Shown here: positions 28,401-36,188 of the stretch, one piece after another
Position numbering within the stretch: position 1 is the first letter of the stretch
Layout of the letters: each line of letters begins with the position of its first letter
Assembly (NCBI GenBank): GCA_963834015.1
Contig: CAWIAG010000003.1
Span: forward strand, 868,001-932,000
Length of the DNA: 64,000 bases
Reading direction: 5' to 3'
DNA from: FEN-1297 sp963834015
GTDB taxonomy: Bacteria > Bacteroidota > Ignavibacteria > Ignavibacteriales > Ignavibacteriaceae
Notes under the pieces: generated by a model
Databases searched by the model: none
What the model saw: only the letters and a program-made list of their open reading frames with translations
Told to the model about the DNA's origin: nothing
Made by a program: the position numbers and the translations under genes

Positions 28401-28505
28401 GGCGAGCTTGGAATCATTGAATAATTCTTTAAAACTTTTCCAGTAATTTGAATCCGGTGCTTCTTTGTTATCTTTATGTAAACTTTCCGTTGTAGGTTCA
28501 GACAT
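25407..28505 (-). CDS. actB: ACIII subunit ActB (molybdopterin-oxidoreductase-like plus iron-sulfur domain)
   Basis: A ~1032-residue fused ActB. An internal twin-arginine signal (ISRRKFLALAGASAALAG, then GC) near residue 60 suggests Tat export and possibly a lipid-modified Cys. A molybdopterin-oxidoreductase-like domain follows, beginning with a Cys-containing segment (CSNGCG, CAKCQA). The C-terminal ~250 residues are NrfC-like with Cys clusters CIGCGDCVIAC, CQHCDNAPCENVCP, CVGTRYCSNNCP and CSFCVQR...CQEAC, enough for three to four Fe-S clusters. In known ACIII ActB passes electrons from quinol to the haem subunits and holds no molybdenum cofactor. I chose the ATG at 28505, preceded by AGGTGG, over the GTG nine bases earlier. 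Confidence 0.95.
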   Translation of the reverse strand: MSEPTTESLHKDNKEAPDSNYWKSFKELFNDSKLAESRHLEFGAGVKENFEPSKLSAISRRKFLALAGASAALAGAGCSDYRHAGNIIPYNKMPEEITVGNANYYASTSTACSNGCGILIKTREGRPIKVDGNPDHPVSQGKTCAKCQASILNLYDPERLQFPVKRSGSDFVQTTWNDAGNVIIRALNNSGNKQIAIISHTVISPTGKRVLDDFVKKYPNTKVYSYELFNEESRNSAWKKCYGTDTFPLIKWNEAKIILGLETDFLGTDGNKVETTRLFAEGRNFNETDKFNRLYIVEGGMSVTGMNADYRFRLRPDALYEFVLGLLSELDRKGVDIPAGGQVFGGHTLAALADKYSLSRKKLKLLVKDLIDNKGKSIVYAGRTLPENVHIAVNLLNDALGNYRLYRNDSSSFQVLPLSKKDDFNGLLNEINNGNVDVVIHYDLNPAYHLPDDLNYAESLEKVPLVVSLTGSQNDSSVLGHFTLPINHDFEAWGDAKTRTGFYSLQQPVIDPIFDTRQKEAVVLTWINGESSYNSQLYYNYVVDNWKQNIYPSIKTKLNFTELWNAGLHDGVVITKEIAPGSGSFNKSAADELPKSTSIASRFVITLKESYQSGDGRFLNNGWLQELPHPVTKITWDNYAAISNLTAKTLGVDDGDLIVINSGKRTLEIPVVIQPGADDNTISIELGYGRKVVGIVGTGVGFDSSVLMSQNYIETPWIIKAETVKKGSGSYALAATMEHHLYDNELTKDIPKKRKIIQEGTVTGYIKNNAFLHPEKEEEKVSLYPEHPYPEVKWGMVVDLNKCIGCGDCVIACNAENNIPVVGKDQVLVGREMQWLRVDRYYSGDVDEPAISNQIMLCQHCDNAPCENVCPVAATTHSPDGLNQMTYNRCVGTRYCSNNCPYKVRRFNYYNFRDHYKDAYQQSTLLSLVYNPEVTVRSRGVMEKCSFCVQRIMDARSGAIAEHKEFKGSDVKTACQEACNTYAIKFGDSNDKSSEIHKYRNHELAYYVLEDVNTRPNVTYLAKLRNTETEES

Positions 28506-28734
28506 TAGTACCACCTATTTCTGGTTGTTTTACAAATTCTTTTCTTCTGCTTACTGCCAAAGAATTAACTTTTATTTTTATATTGTTGCGATCCGAATTT
28601 GTTTTTAACAATTTTTTCCCGATTATTTTAAATGGTATTGTCTTCATAACCAAAAACCCGGCTGTTGTAACAGCTAGTGCAGCAAAGAAATTTTTTCTCT
28701 TTATTTTTTTTTGATAAATGTTTTGCAATTCCAA
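28498..28734 (-). CDS. Small single-helix membrane protein between ActA and ActB
   Basis: A 78-residue protein with a basic N-terminus (QKKIKRKNFF) and one hydrophobic segment (AALAVTTAGFLVM, about 18-30), then a basic soluble tail. It overlaps actB by eight bases and follows actA by 13, so it is embedded in the operon and probably translated. The KIKRKNFFAALAVTTAG stretch resembles a decayed Tat-type signal, so it may be a short relative of the ActB N-terminus or an accessory subunit. I do not recognise a family. Confidence 0.7.
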   Translation of the reverse strand: MELQNIYQKKIKRKNFFAALAVTTAGFLVMKTIPFKIIGKKLLKTNSDRNNIKIKVNSLAVSRRKEFVKQPEIGGTNV

Positions 28735-28747
28735 TTCTTACTCCTAA

Positions 28748-29320
28748 TTAACGATGACAAACATTACAGTTATCAGGCCCATTTTTTACATTTTTAAGAT
28801 AAGGCATATTTTCCTGGGGATTTCTATGACAATCAAGACAGGCAGACATCATAAAAGAGTGAACCTGGGTAATATGCTCCATCTGTGTTACATCTCCATG
28901 ACAGCTTTCGCATTTAATTCCGGAATTTATGTGTGCACTATGGTTGAAATAAACAAAGTCCGGTACTTTATGAATCCTAACCCATTCTAATGCAATATTA
29001 TTATAATAGTAATTTCTTAATTTTTGAATTTCCGGCTTATCCTTCATTGCAATTGTATGGCAGTTCATACATGTTGAAACGGCAGGAACCATTGCATTAC
29101 GTGATTTTTCAACCCCGGTATGGCAGTACTGACAGTCTATCTTCATCTCACCGGCATGTAGTTTATGAGAAAAATTTATTGGTTGGGCTGGAGAATAGCC
29201 AATTTGATTGTCTTGTGTTCTTGTAGCAAAGTATGTAAGTGTAAATGAGGCGACTATAACAAATAAAGTAATTGGCAGACGAACTTTAAGGATATAATCA
29301 AGTAAAGATTTATTCATCAT
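28748..29320 (-). CDS. actA: ACIII subunit ActA, pentahaem cytochrome c
   Basis: A 190-residue protein with one N-terminal membrane anchor (about 15-32) and five CxxCH haem motifs: Cys63 (CQYCH), Cys84 (CMNCH), Cys137 (CESCH), Cys161 (CLDCH) and Cys185 (CNVCH). This matches the pentahaem ActA of alternative complex III, with extra His residues available as axial ligands (NFSHKLH, FNHSAH). It is the first gene of the ACIII operon. The ~260 bp upstream, before the GlcF stop, should hold the promoter. Confidence 0.95.
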   Translation of the reverse strand: MMNKSLLDYILKVRLPITLFVIVASFTLTYFATRTQDNQIGYSPAQPINFSHKLHAGEMKIDCQYCHTGVEKSRNAMVPAVSTCMNCHTIAMKDKPEIQKLRNYYYNNIALEWVRIHKVPDFVYFNHSAHINSGIKCESCHGDVTQMEHITQVHSFMMSACLDCHRNPQENMPYLKNVKNGPDNCNVCHR

Positions 29321-29578
29321 TAACCTTTAAGATAACCAATCTATAGTTGTTTGTTGAAAAATATACTATTATACCTAAAAGGATAAATGGTGTTCTATTA
29401 CGAAAGTTAAGAACCAGCTAAACCCTTTATCATTTTGGCAAATTTTCCATCCTATTATTTTGCTTAGAACCGGTACGAAATGTATTTAAATCTGAATTAA
29501 TTGATCGTGATTTAAGTCATTATCCGCTAATATTCTAATGACTTAGGGGTCAATTATTTTTTGTGTCACGAAAAATTT

Positions 29579-30892
29579 TTAAAGTTCGCTTTCCCTTTGA
29601 AATAAATTTTTAATAAAGGTAACCGGGTGTTGAACTTCAACATCAACATTAAATTTTGAGGCACCGTATCTTAATTGAGCAATACAACCATGATTACCGG
29701 CCAATATAATATTGGCATTTGTATTCTTAATATAATTCATTTTTCTTTCAAGCAACTGCATTGATTCATTATAATGGATAATATTGTATATACCTGCGCT
29801 GCCGCAGCACCAGGTTGATTCTTCAAGTTCAACAAAAATTAAATCATTTACTGAATTTAATAGTCTTCTCGGCTCATTATAAATTTTTTGTGAGTGCACT
29901 AAATGGCAGGCATCTTGATATGTAACTGTCTCATTACAACTCTTAAAATTAAAGTTGGAGTATTTTTCAGAAATAAATTCCATCATATCCTTTACTTTAC
30001 CGGAAAATATTTCTGCTTTACCTGCATATTGAGAATCGTCTTTTAATAATGTTTTATATTCTTTCATAAAAGCCCCGCAGCCGGAGGAATTTGAAACAAG
30101 ATAGTCATATTCATATTTTTCAAAAGCATCAATATTTTTCTTTGCAAGTTCTTTTGCAGTGTTAAGATCTCCATTATGTGCCGGTAAAGATCCGCAGCAA
30201 AACTGATTTTCCGGTCTTATTACCTCACAGTCAAGATTTTTAAGAACTTCCAAAGTATCCAAATTAATATCGGCAAACATAACATCCATCAGGCAGCCTG
30301 TAAGAATCGCAGTCTTGAATTTAGGATTTTTCTGTAAACTAACTATTGCGGGAATTAAATCTTCCCCGAATACCTTTGAAACCGGAGGGGCTATTTTATC
30401 TAACTCTAATAAATTCCGAAAGTATTTTGATGCTATTTTGGAGGAATGAATAAGTTCTCTAATTTTTGAATTTTGATATACATAAAGAAGCCTTGCAGCA
30501 GTTTTGACACGATTTGGATTTAATAATATAAATCTGAATATAATTTTTTTGATAATTTTACTAAAGAAACTCTTATACCCGGACTGTTCAATTATATCAC
30601 GAGAAGCCTCTACCATTGCTCCATATCTAACACCGGCCGGGCAGGCTGTTTCACATGCCTGGCAATCCAGGCAGAAATCCATTTCATACGCAAATGTTTC
30701 GGTAATATTAAGTTCTCCTTTTGCGACAGCATTTATAAGTCTAATCCTTCCGCGCGGTGAGGATCTTTCGTATTTGGTTAATTCGTAAGTAGGACATGTA
30801 GCAAGACACATACCGCAATGGATACATTGCGATAATACATCATCATTTGGCAGATTTTTTAAAAGGCTTTTATATTCTTTCGATACAGGCAA
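29579..30892 (-). CDS. glcF: GlcF-like iron-sulfur subunit of an FAD-linked 2-hydroxyacid oxidase
   Basis: A 437-residue protein. Two [4Fe-4S] motifs sit at the N-terminus (CIHCGMCLATCP and CLDCQACETACP), then two CCG domains, seen as FCCGSLPAHNG and WCCGSAGIYN, each with an upstream Cys (TGCLMD, YQDACHL). This is the GlcF/LldE-type electron-transfer subunit that accepts electrons from a flavin dehydrogenase and passes them to quinone. The glcD-like gene lies 21 bp upstream on the same strand. Glycolate or D-lactate are both possible substrates. Confidence 0.9.
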   Translation of the reverse strand: MPVSKEYKSLLKNLPNDDVLSQCIHCGMCLATCPTYELTKYERSSPRGRIRLINAVAKGELNITETFAYEMDFCLDCQACETACPAGVRYGAMVEASRDIIEQSGYKSFFSKIIKKIIFRFILLNPNRVKTAARLLYVYQNSKIRELIHSSKIASKYFRNLLELDKIAPPVSKVFGEDLIPAIVSLQKNPKFKTAILTGCLMDVMFADINLDTLEVLKNLDCEVIRPENQFCCGSLPAHNGDLNTAKELAKKNIDAFEKYEYDYLVSNSSGCGAFMKEYKTLLKDDSQYAGKAEIFSGKVKDMMEFISEKYSNFNFKSCNETVTYQDACHLVHSQKIYNEPRRLLNSVNDLIFVELEESTWCCGSAGIYNIIHYNESMQLLERKMNYIKNTNANIILAGNHGCIAQLRYGASKFNVDVEVQHPVTFIKNLFQRESEL

Positions 30893-30913
30893 ATTATAAA
30901 ATCATTAGATTAA

Positions 30914-32356
30914 TTAAAGATTTTGAATTTTTTTAATTTGTTCACGCCTTAGAGGAAGAGGGCTTTCACACCTTGGAGCAATATTAAAAATCTTACCCGG
31001 ATTAAGGATATTATTTTCATCTATTGCGGATTTTATTTTCTTCATCATTTCAAGTCCGGGAACTCCTGCTAATTTTTCAAGAAATTGTAACTTGGCAAGT
31101 CCTGTTCCGTGTTCGCCTGTAATAGTACCACCAAGTTTTATTGCCTCGTTCATAATAAAATCAAAAGCTTTATGTGCGTTTTCAATTTCTTTGTGATCTC
31201 TTTCATCTGTGAGACAAGTAGGGTGTAAATTTCCATCGCCGGCATGTCCAAAATTGCCGAATGTAACATTAAACTGACGGGCTGCTTGTGTTACTTTTTC
31301 TATCATTACGGGAAGCTCACTTCGGGGTACAGTAGCATCCTCTAATATGGTAGTAGGCCGTTTTCTTGCCAAGGCGCTGAATGCACTGCGGCGTGCAGTT
31401 TTTAATTTATCAGCTTCATCAAAAGACGATGCAATTTTAACTCCGGCAGCGTTATTTTTTCCAAGAATTTCTTTTATTGATTTAGCATCGTCCTCAACTA
31501 TACTTCCTCGTCCGTCTACTTCAACCATCAATAGTGCTTCACAGCTTCGGGGTAATCCGATGTTAGTATAATCTTCAACACAGTTTATAGTTATATTATC
31601 TAAAAATTCCAACATACATGGGGTAATGTGTGCAGCTATAATATCCGATACTGCATGAGAACAATCCGAAAGTTTGTTAAAATATGCAAGCAATGTAATT
31701 GATTTTGTGGGAGCCGGAATTAACTTAAGTATAATTTTTGTTATTATTCCTATTGTTCCTTCGCTGCCGACTATAAAATCCCTAAGATTATAACCGGCAA
31801 CATCTTTTACATTCTTACCTCCCGTTACCAGGAGTTCCCCGTTCGGTAAAATCATTTCAGCCCCCAGAACATAATTTTTTGTTACTCCATACTTCATACC
31901 CCTTAATCCGCCGGCGTTATTAGCAACATTACCACCGATAGTACATACATTTGAACTCCCCGGATCGGGAGGATAAAACAGCCCTTCTTTTTCAACTTCT
32001 CTCTGCAGTACGGCTGTAATTACACCCGGCTGAACTGTTACTGTTAAATTGCGGGTATCAACTTCAAGTATTTTGTTCCATTTAGTCATAACAACAACTA
32101 ACGAATTCTCTACCGGTATTGAACCGCCGCTTAAACCGGTTCCCGAACCTCTTGGAACAACATTAAACAACTCTTCATTTGCCAGTTTTAGAATAAGAGA
32201 TATCTGCTCTTCATTTTCGGGAAATATAACTGCATCAGGCAAATGATGCAAAAGAGCAGTTCCATCATATGAGTAGCATAATAGGTCTTCACGTAAATCG
32301 GTAAAATTATCCTCCCTGACAATACTTTTTATTCTCTGTTTCACATAACTTTTCAT
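30914..32356 (-). CDS. glcD: FAD-binding 2-hydroxyacid (glycolate/D-lactate) dehydrogenase subunit
   Basis: A 480-residue VAO-family flavoprotein. The FAD-binding PCMH domain shows VPRGSGTGLSGG and the pyrophosphate-binding GGNVANNAGG followed by MKYGVTKNYVLG. The C-terminal FAD-oxidase domain contains GNFGHAGDGNLHPT and GTITGEHGTGL, the family's substrate/flavin motifs. No signal peptide. Paired with the Fe-S subunit immediately downstream. Sequence alone does not separate glycolate from D-lactate dehydrogenase; a GlcE subunit is not seen. Confidence 0.9.
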   Translation of the reverse strand: MKSYVKQRIKSIVREDNFTDLREDLLCYSYDGTALLHHLPDAVIFPENEEQISLILKLANEELFNVVPRGSGTGLSGGSIPVENSLVVVMTKWNKILEVDTRNLTVTVQPGVITAVLQREVEKEGLFYPPDPGSSNVCTIGGNVANNAGGLRGMKYGVTKNYVLGAEMILPNGELLVTGGKNVKDVAGYNLRDFIVGSEGTIGIITKIILKLIPAPTKSITLLAYFNKLSDCSHAVSDIIAAHITPCMLEFLDNITINCVEDYTNIGLPRSCEALLMVEVDGRGSIVEDDAKSIKEILGKNNAAGVKIASSFDEADKLKTARRSAFSALARKRPTTILEDATVPRSELPVMIEKVTQAARQFNVTFGNFGHAGDGNLHPTCLTDERDHKEIENAHKAFDFIMNEAIKLGGTITGEHGTGLAKLQFLEKLAGVPGLEMMKKIKSAIDENNILNPGKIFNIAPRCESPLPLRREQIKKIQNL

Positions 32357-32423
32357 GATCTTTAGTTCTTAAATTGTATCAATTGTCCGGGGAAATGATT
32401 ATTTATTAGTAATGAGAAGAAAT

Positions 32424-32453
32424 GACCGGCTCCCATTTCAAAAGCAGCCGGTC
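32424..32453 (-). terminator. Stem-loop between the S41 peptidase and glcD
   Basis: GACCGGCT (32424-32431) and AGCCGGTC (32446-32453) form a perfect eight-pair GC-rich stem with a 14-base loop. On the minus strand it is followed by ATTTCTTCTC, a weak U-rich tail. It lies just after the stop of the S41 peptidase gene, so it probably ends that transcript. Confidence 0.6.
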
Positions 32454-32467
32454 TAAAATTAAGAACA

Positions 32468-34120
32468 TTATTTCAGATTAAGCAGTTTATTGTATGTGTC
32501 AAAATCTGATAATATTTTTAATGAGGTTTGAAACTGCGAATCTTTGTTTAATGATTCTTCGATTTTACCATCATTCCCTAGATATCTTGAAGCAAGTTCG
32601 GTTCGTAACTCATTTTCAACTTCATCTCGATCCGCCTTAAGTTCACCACTACCGATTTTTTCAAATTCCTTTTTAACTTTTAATAAATCTTCAACAATTA
32701 GTTTTCCGGAATATTTTCCCTCCATCTGAGTAAGCATTTGGTCTACCTGCTCTTCTGAAGTAGAGTGAAATTTGTATTTCTGATCGGCTAAAAAATTTTC
32801 AAAATCACTGAATAACTTTTCATCACTTAATGAAGAATAATTTTCACCTGAATGCAAATAATAATAATGATCTGCAAATTGAAAGAATAAACCTTTAGCC
32901 AATAGATCATCAATAATATCGCCTTCAGTAGCAGATTGAACAGTAGTATCGGGAGTTATACCTCCGGCGCTATAAACTAATCGCTTATGTTCCGTAAAAA
33001 AAGATGATTTAACAACTGTGTCAATTTCGGATATAGCTTTGTTGTGTTCTGCATAATCAACTTTCTGAATACATCTGCCGCTGGGAGTATAATATTTCGC
33101 CGTAGTAATTTTTAATGAAGTATTATAATCAAGTGGGGTAATAGTTTGAACTAATCCTTTTCCAAATGATTTAGTTCCAAGGATTACTCCCCTATCATGA
33201 TCCTGAATAGCACCGGCTACTATTTCTGATGCGGACGCAGAATTTTCATTTATCAGCACTATTAATCTTGATTGTTTCAATAATGGTTCTTGAGATGATG
33301 AATAACTTTTCTTTGAAGCTTCATCTCTGCCTTTAGTTGAAACTATCAAATCGTTCTTAGGTAAAAAATTTTCACAAATATCAACGGCAACATCCAAAAG
33401 GCCGCCCGGGTTACCCCTTAGATCCAACACGACCGATTTAATCTCTCTCTGCCCTTTCAACTCTTTCAAAGCCTTAATTACTTCATCACCGGCGGAACGG
33501 CTGAAATTTGTAAGCTTTAAATAAACATTATTACTTTTCTTCGGAAAAAAACCATAATAAGCAAGACTCTTAACCTGCACTTCTTCCCGTATAAGATTAA
33601 AGCTCAATGTATCTTTACTTCCGTTCCGGAGTACTTTTAGGTTCACAATTGTGCCTGGATTACCTTTAACAAGTGATGAAATATCATCTGCATTTTCGGG
33701 AGTAATTTTTTCACCGGAAGCTTCTATCAAAACGTCTCCCACCCTTAATCCCTGTTTTTGAGCTGAATATCCATCAAGAACTTCAATAATTGTAACTTTG
33801 TCGCCTCTTATTCCAATGGAAATCCCAACACCGCCATATTTGCCGTTTGTAATTAGATCGAAATCTTCTTTTTTATTTTCATCAATGAATATTGTATATG
33901 GGTCCAGCGATCCAAGCATTCCACGAATCCCTGCCCGCATAAATTCTTCAGGATCTATATTGTCAACATAGTTAAAAGCTACTTCCTTATATATTCTTCC
34001 AAACAGGTCTATATTTTTATTGATTTCAAAATATACATCATCTCTTCCGCTAAAAAAGCCGGAAAAAATTATTAAAATAAAACCGGATAATAAAAATTTA
34101 TATATATTCCGTCTTAACAT
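32468..34120 (-). CDS. C-terminal processing peptidase, S41 family
   Basis: A 550-residue periplasmic or membrane-anchored protease. An N-terminal hydrophobic signal (IYKFLLSGFILIIFSGFF) is followed by a PDZ domain (YGGVGISIGIRGDKVTI, then GLRVGDVLIEASG) and the S41 catalytic core: Ser in NENSASASEIVAGA and Lys in GTKSFGKGLVQT. The C-terminal ~170 residues are the longer tail seen in Bacteroidota CtpA/Prc relatives. These enzymes trim C-termini of envelope proteins. The start overlaps the tmk stop by seven bases. Confidence 0.92.
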   Translation of the reverse strand: MLRRNIYKFLLSGFILIIFSGFFSGRDDVYFEINKNIDLFGRIYKEVAFNYVDNIDPEEFMRAGIRGMLGSLDPYTIFIDENKKEDFDLITNGKYGGVGISIGIRGDKVTIIEVLDGYSAQKQGLRVGDVLIEASGEKITPENADDISSLVKGNPGTIVNLKVLRNGSKDTLSFNLIREEVQVKSLAYYGFFPKKSNNVYLKLTNFSRSAGDEVIKALKELKGQREIKSVVLDLRGNPGGLLDVAVDICENFLPKNDLIVSTKGRDEASKKSYSSSQEPLLKQSRLIVLINENSASASEIVAGAIQDHDRGVILGTKSFGKGLVQTITPLDYNTSLKITTAKYYTPSGRCIQKVDYAEHNKAISEIDTVVKSSFFTEHKRLVYSAGGITPDTTVQSATEGDIIDDLLAKGLFFQFADHYYYLHSGENYSSLSDEKLFSDFENFLADQKYKFHSTSEEQVDQMLTQMEGKYSGKLIVEDLLKVKKEFEKIGSGELKADRDEVENELRTELASRYLGNDGKIEESLNKDSQFQTSLKILSDFDTYNKLLNLK

Positions 34121-34743
34121 AATTTCTCCTTATCTTCAAACCGAACTAATTCATCAATTATTTTTTTATGAACATCTTCTTTTTTCAACGTACCATCCAA
34201 TATTCTAAACCGGCTTTCATTTTTTGCCAGACACAGGTAACCATTACGCACTTTTTCATAAAATTCGCTGCCTGAAACTTCAATCCTATCTAATTCTTCA
34301 GGATTATGCATCTTTTTCCTATTATCTGCTTCTTTAACCGGTATATCCAAAAAAAATGTTATATCCGGAATAGTCTCGCCTATAGCAAGTTTGTTTATAT
34401 GATTAACTGAATCAAGAGGAATTCCTCTTCCGAAACCCTGATAAGCAGTAGTTGAATCATGAAATCTATCCAAAATAACATAAATTCCATCATTTAGATA
34501 GGGCCTTATTTTTTCTCTGACAAGCTGAGCCCGGCTGGCAGAAAACAAAAAAATCTCGGTTTCCATTAACATTTTATTATGGCTTTTATCTAATAAAATA
34601 GTCCGGACGATCTCTGATATTTCTGTTCCTCCGGGTTCACGAATTATTTCAACATTTTTACCTTGCTTAAGAAGATATTTGTTTAACAGTTCAACTTGTG
34701 TGGATTTACCACTGAAATCTATGCCCTCAAAAGTAATAAACAT
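34114..34743 (-). CDS. tmk: Thymidylate kinase
   Basis: Phosphorylates dTMP to dTDP for DNA synthesis. The P-loop reads FEGIDFSGKSTQ, the substrate motif is DRFHDSTTAYQG, and the LID region contains RKKMHNPEELDRIE. At 209 residues it matches the family. It is the upstream partner of the S41 peptidase gene, with a seven-base overlap, and is likely the first gene of that operon. Confidence 0.95.
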   Translation of the reverse strand: MFITFEGIDFSGKSTQVELLNKYLLKQGKNVEIIREPGGTEISEIVRTILLDKSHNKMLMETEIFLFSASRAQLVREKIRPYLNDGIYVILDRFHDSTTAYQGFGRGIPLDSVNHINKLAIGETIPDITFFLDIPVKEADNRKKMHNPEELDRIEVSGSEFYEKVRNGYLCLAKNESRFRILDGTLKKEDVHKKIIDELVRFEDKEKLC

Positions 34744-34892
34744 TATATTATAGGGTTATAATTTTTACTAAACTAACAATTATTATATAAATGTAAAGAA
34801 TCTTTCAAATGCTAATAAAACTTTTATTTTTATCAACTGCTTTCAATACGGTTCAAATGCAGGTGACAAAATAAAAACAATATAATTAATTT

Positions 34893-35804
34893 CTAATATT
34901 TCTTTATGATATAACGCAACCGTTCCGGTTTAATGAAAATAAGCGATATATTTTCAGGAATATCAATATGAGGAATAATGCTGCCTACTGTATCCATCAC
35001 TACTTCACGATAATTTATGTAAGCATTAAACTGAGAAGTATCGATTTTACCTAAAACTTCAATCCCGCCTCTTAAGCTTATATTAATTCTATTTGGCAAT
35101 AAAACTACATTGCGGTCTTTTGGTATATCAATTACATGTACTATTAGACTATCAAAGCTTTTTTCAACTATCCGCTGAACGTCTAAGCTTGCAATAACAG
35201 CATCATCTCTATAACTCATTCCTTGTATACTTTTAAGGGCGATTTTTTTTACAGTTCTGCTGTCTAATTCATCTTTTCCAAAAGATTCCGTTGTTACAAA
35301 TTCTAATTTACTAAGAAAGCTGACCGGGCCATAAACATATGTGGATTCCGGTTGAATTTTAATTGGGGAAGCAAGGCCATAACCTGCACGGAATTTCACA
35401 TCTAAATTGGGAATTATCGGCACTTTTCTTACTGAAATCTTTTCAATATAGAAAGAAATAGTATCGGGCGTAACACTTATTACTTCTAAATCAGAAGAAA
35501 GCCATGGATTTTCGGCAAGGAAGTTATAAAGATTTATAATTCTTTTCCCAGTCATTTGTCCCACCGGCACAATATAATCCTTTAAAGTGCTAATATTTAG
35601 TGCAATTAATTTCCACCCTTTCCCTCTTACTTTTATTGTAATTTTCTCAGGAATAGAAGAACCGGATGAATATCCGGAAGGAAAATCTATTATCTTTACC
35701 GGAACTTCGATAGTGGTATAATATTCATTGGAAAGAGAGATGGAAACCCATAAAATAATTGAAAAAAGAAAAGAAATTAAAATAATATGGAGATTTTTCT
35801 TCAT
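34893..35804 (-). CDS. YbbR-domain protein
   Basis: A 303-residue protein with an N-terminal signal anchor (LHIILISFLFSIILWVSISL) and repeated YbbR-like beta modules, for example VPVKIIDFPSGYSSG, IPEKITIKVRGKGWKL, and later GYGLASPIKIQPESTYVYGP. YbbR proteins are usually encoded next to the diadenylate cyclase CdaA (as CdaR) and sit outside the membrane. No cdaA gene lies in this window, so that link is untested. It faces the histidine kinase gene across a 384-bp divergent gap. Confidence 0.8.
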   Translation of the reverse strand: MKKNLHIILISFLFSIILWVSISLSNEYYTTIEVPVKIIDFPSGYSSGSSIPEKITIKVRGKGWKLIALNISTLKDYIVPVGQMTGKRIINLYNFLAENPWLSSDLEVISVTPDTISFYIEKISVRKVPIIPNLDVKFRAGYGLASPIKIQPESTYVYGPVSFLSKLEFVTTESFGKDELDSRTVKKIALKSIQGMSYRDDAVIASLDVQRIVEKSFDSLIVHVIDIPKDRNVVLLPNRINISLRGGIEVLGKIDTSQFNAYINYREVVMDTVGSIIPHIDIPENISLIFIKPERLRYIIKKY

Positions 35805-36188
35805 TATTCAAATATAAAACAAAAATAAAAGAACTCCATCTATTAAGGAGCTAAAAGAATAAAATTTTACTTAATTGAGTTCCCTTATATATTTTTGATA
35901 TAATAAAATAGTTTTTAAAGTGACAATTGTCAACATGCCGCTTATCAGGTAAAAGATATATTCAATATTTTGAATATTTGATCGATAATAACATAAATAT
36001 TAACAGTGTATTTAGTTGTATATTGTTAGTCCGGATATGATGTTATTGATAATTCATGAAACTTTTTCCAATCTTCAATTCTTGAGCTCATAATTATTAA
36101 TACATTTTTAAATGAAGCGGTTTATTTTAAAACAATCCGCTAATTGCTTTAATAATATAAAAAAGCTTAAAACAATTTCATTTTTTTA
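35805..36188. other. 384-bp divergent intergenic region with a 12-bp palindrome
   Basis: AT-rich region between divergent genes, so it must hold both promoters. TGACAATTGTCA at 35921-35932 is a perfect 12-bp palindrome, a possible operator for the YbbR side; a weaker AATATTTTGAATATT repeat lies near 35960. No ORF or RNA fold I can support. Confidence 0.4.
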
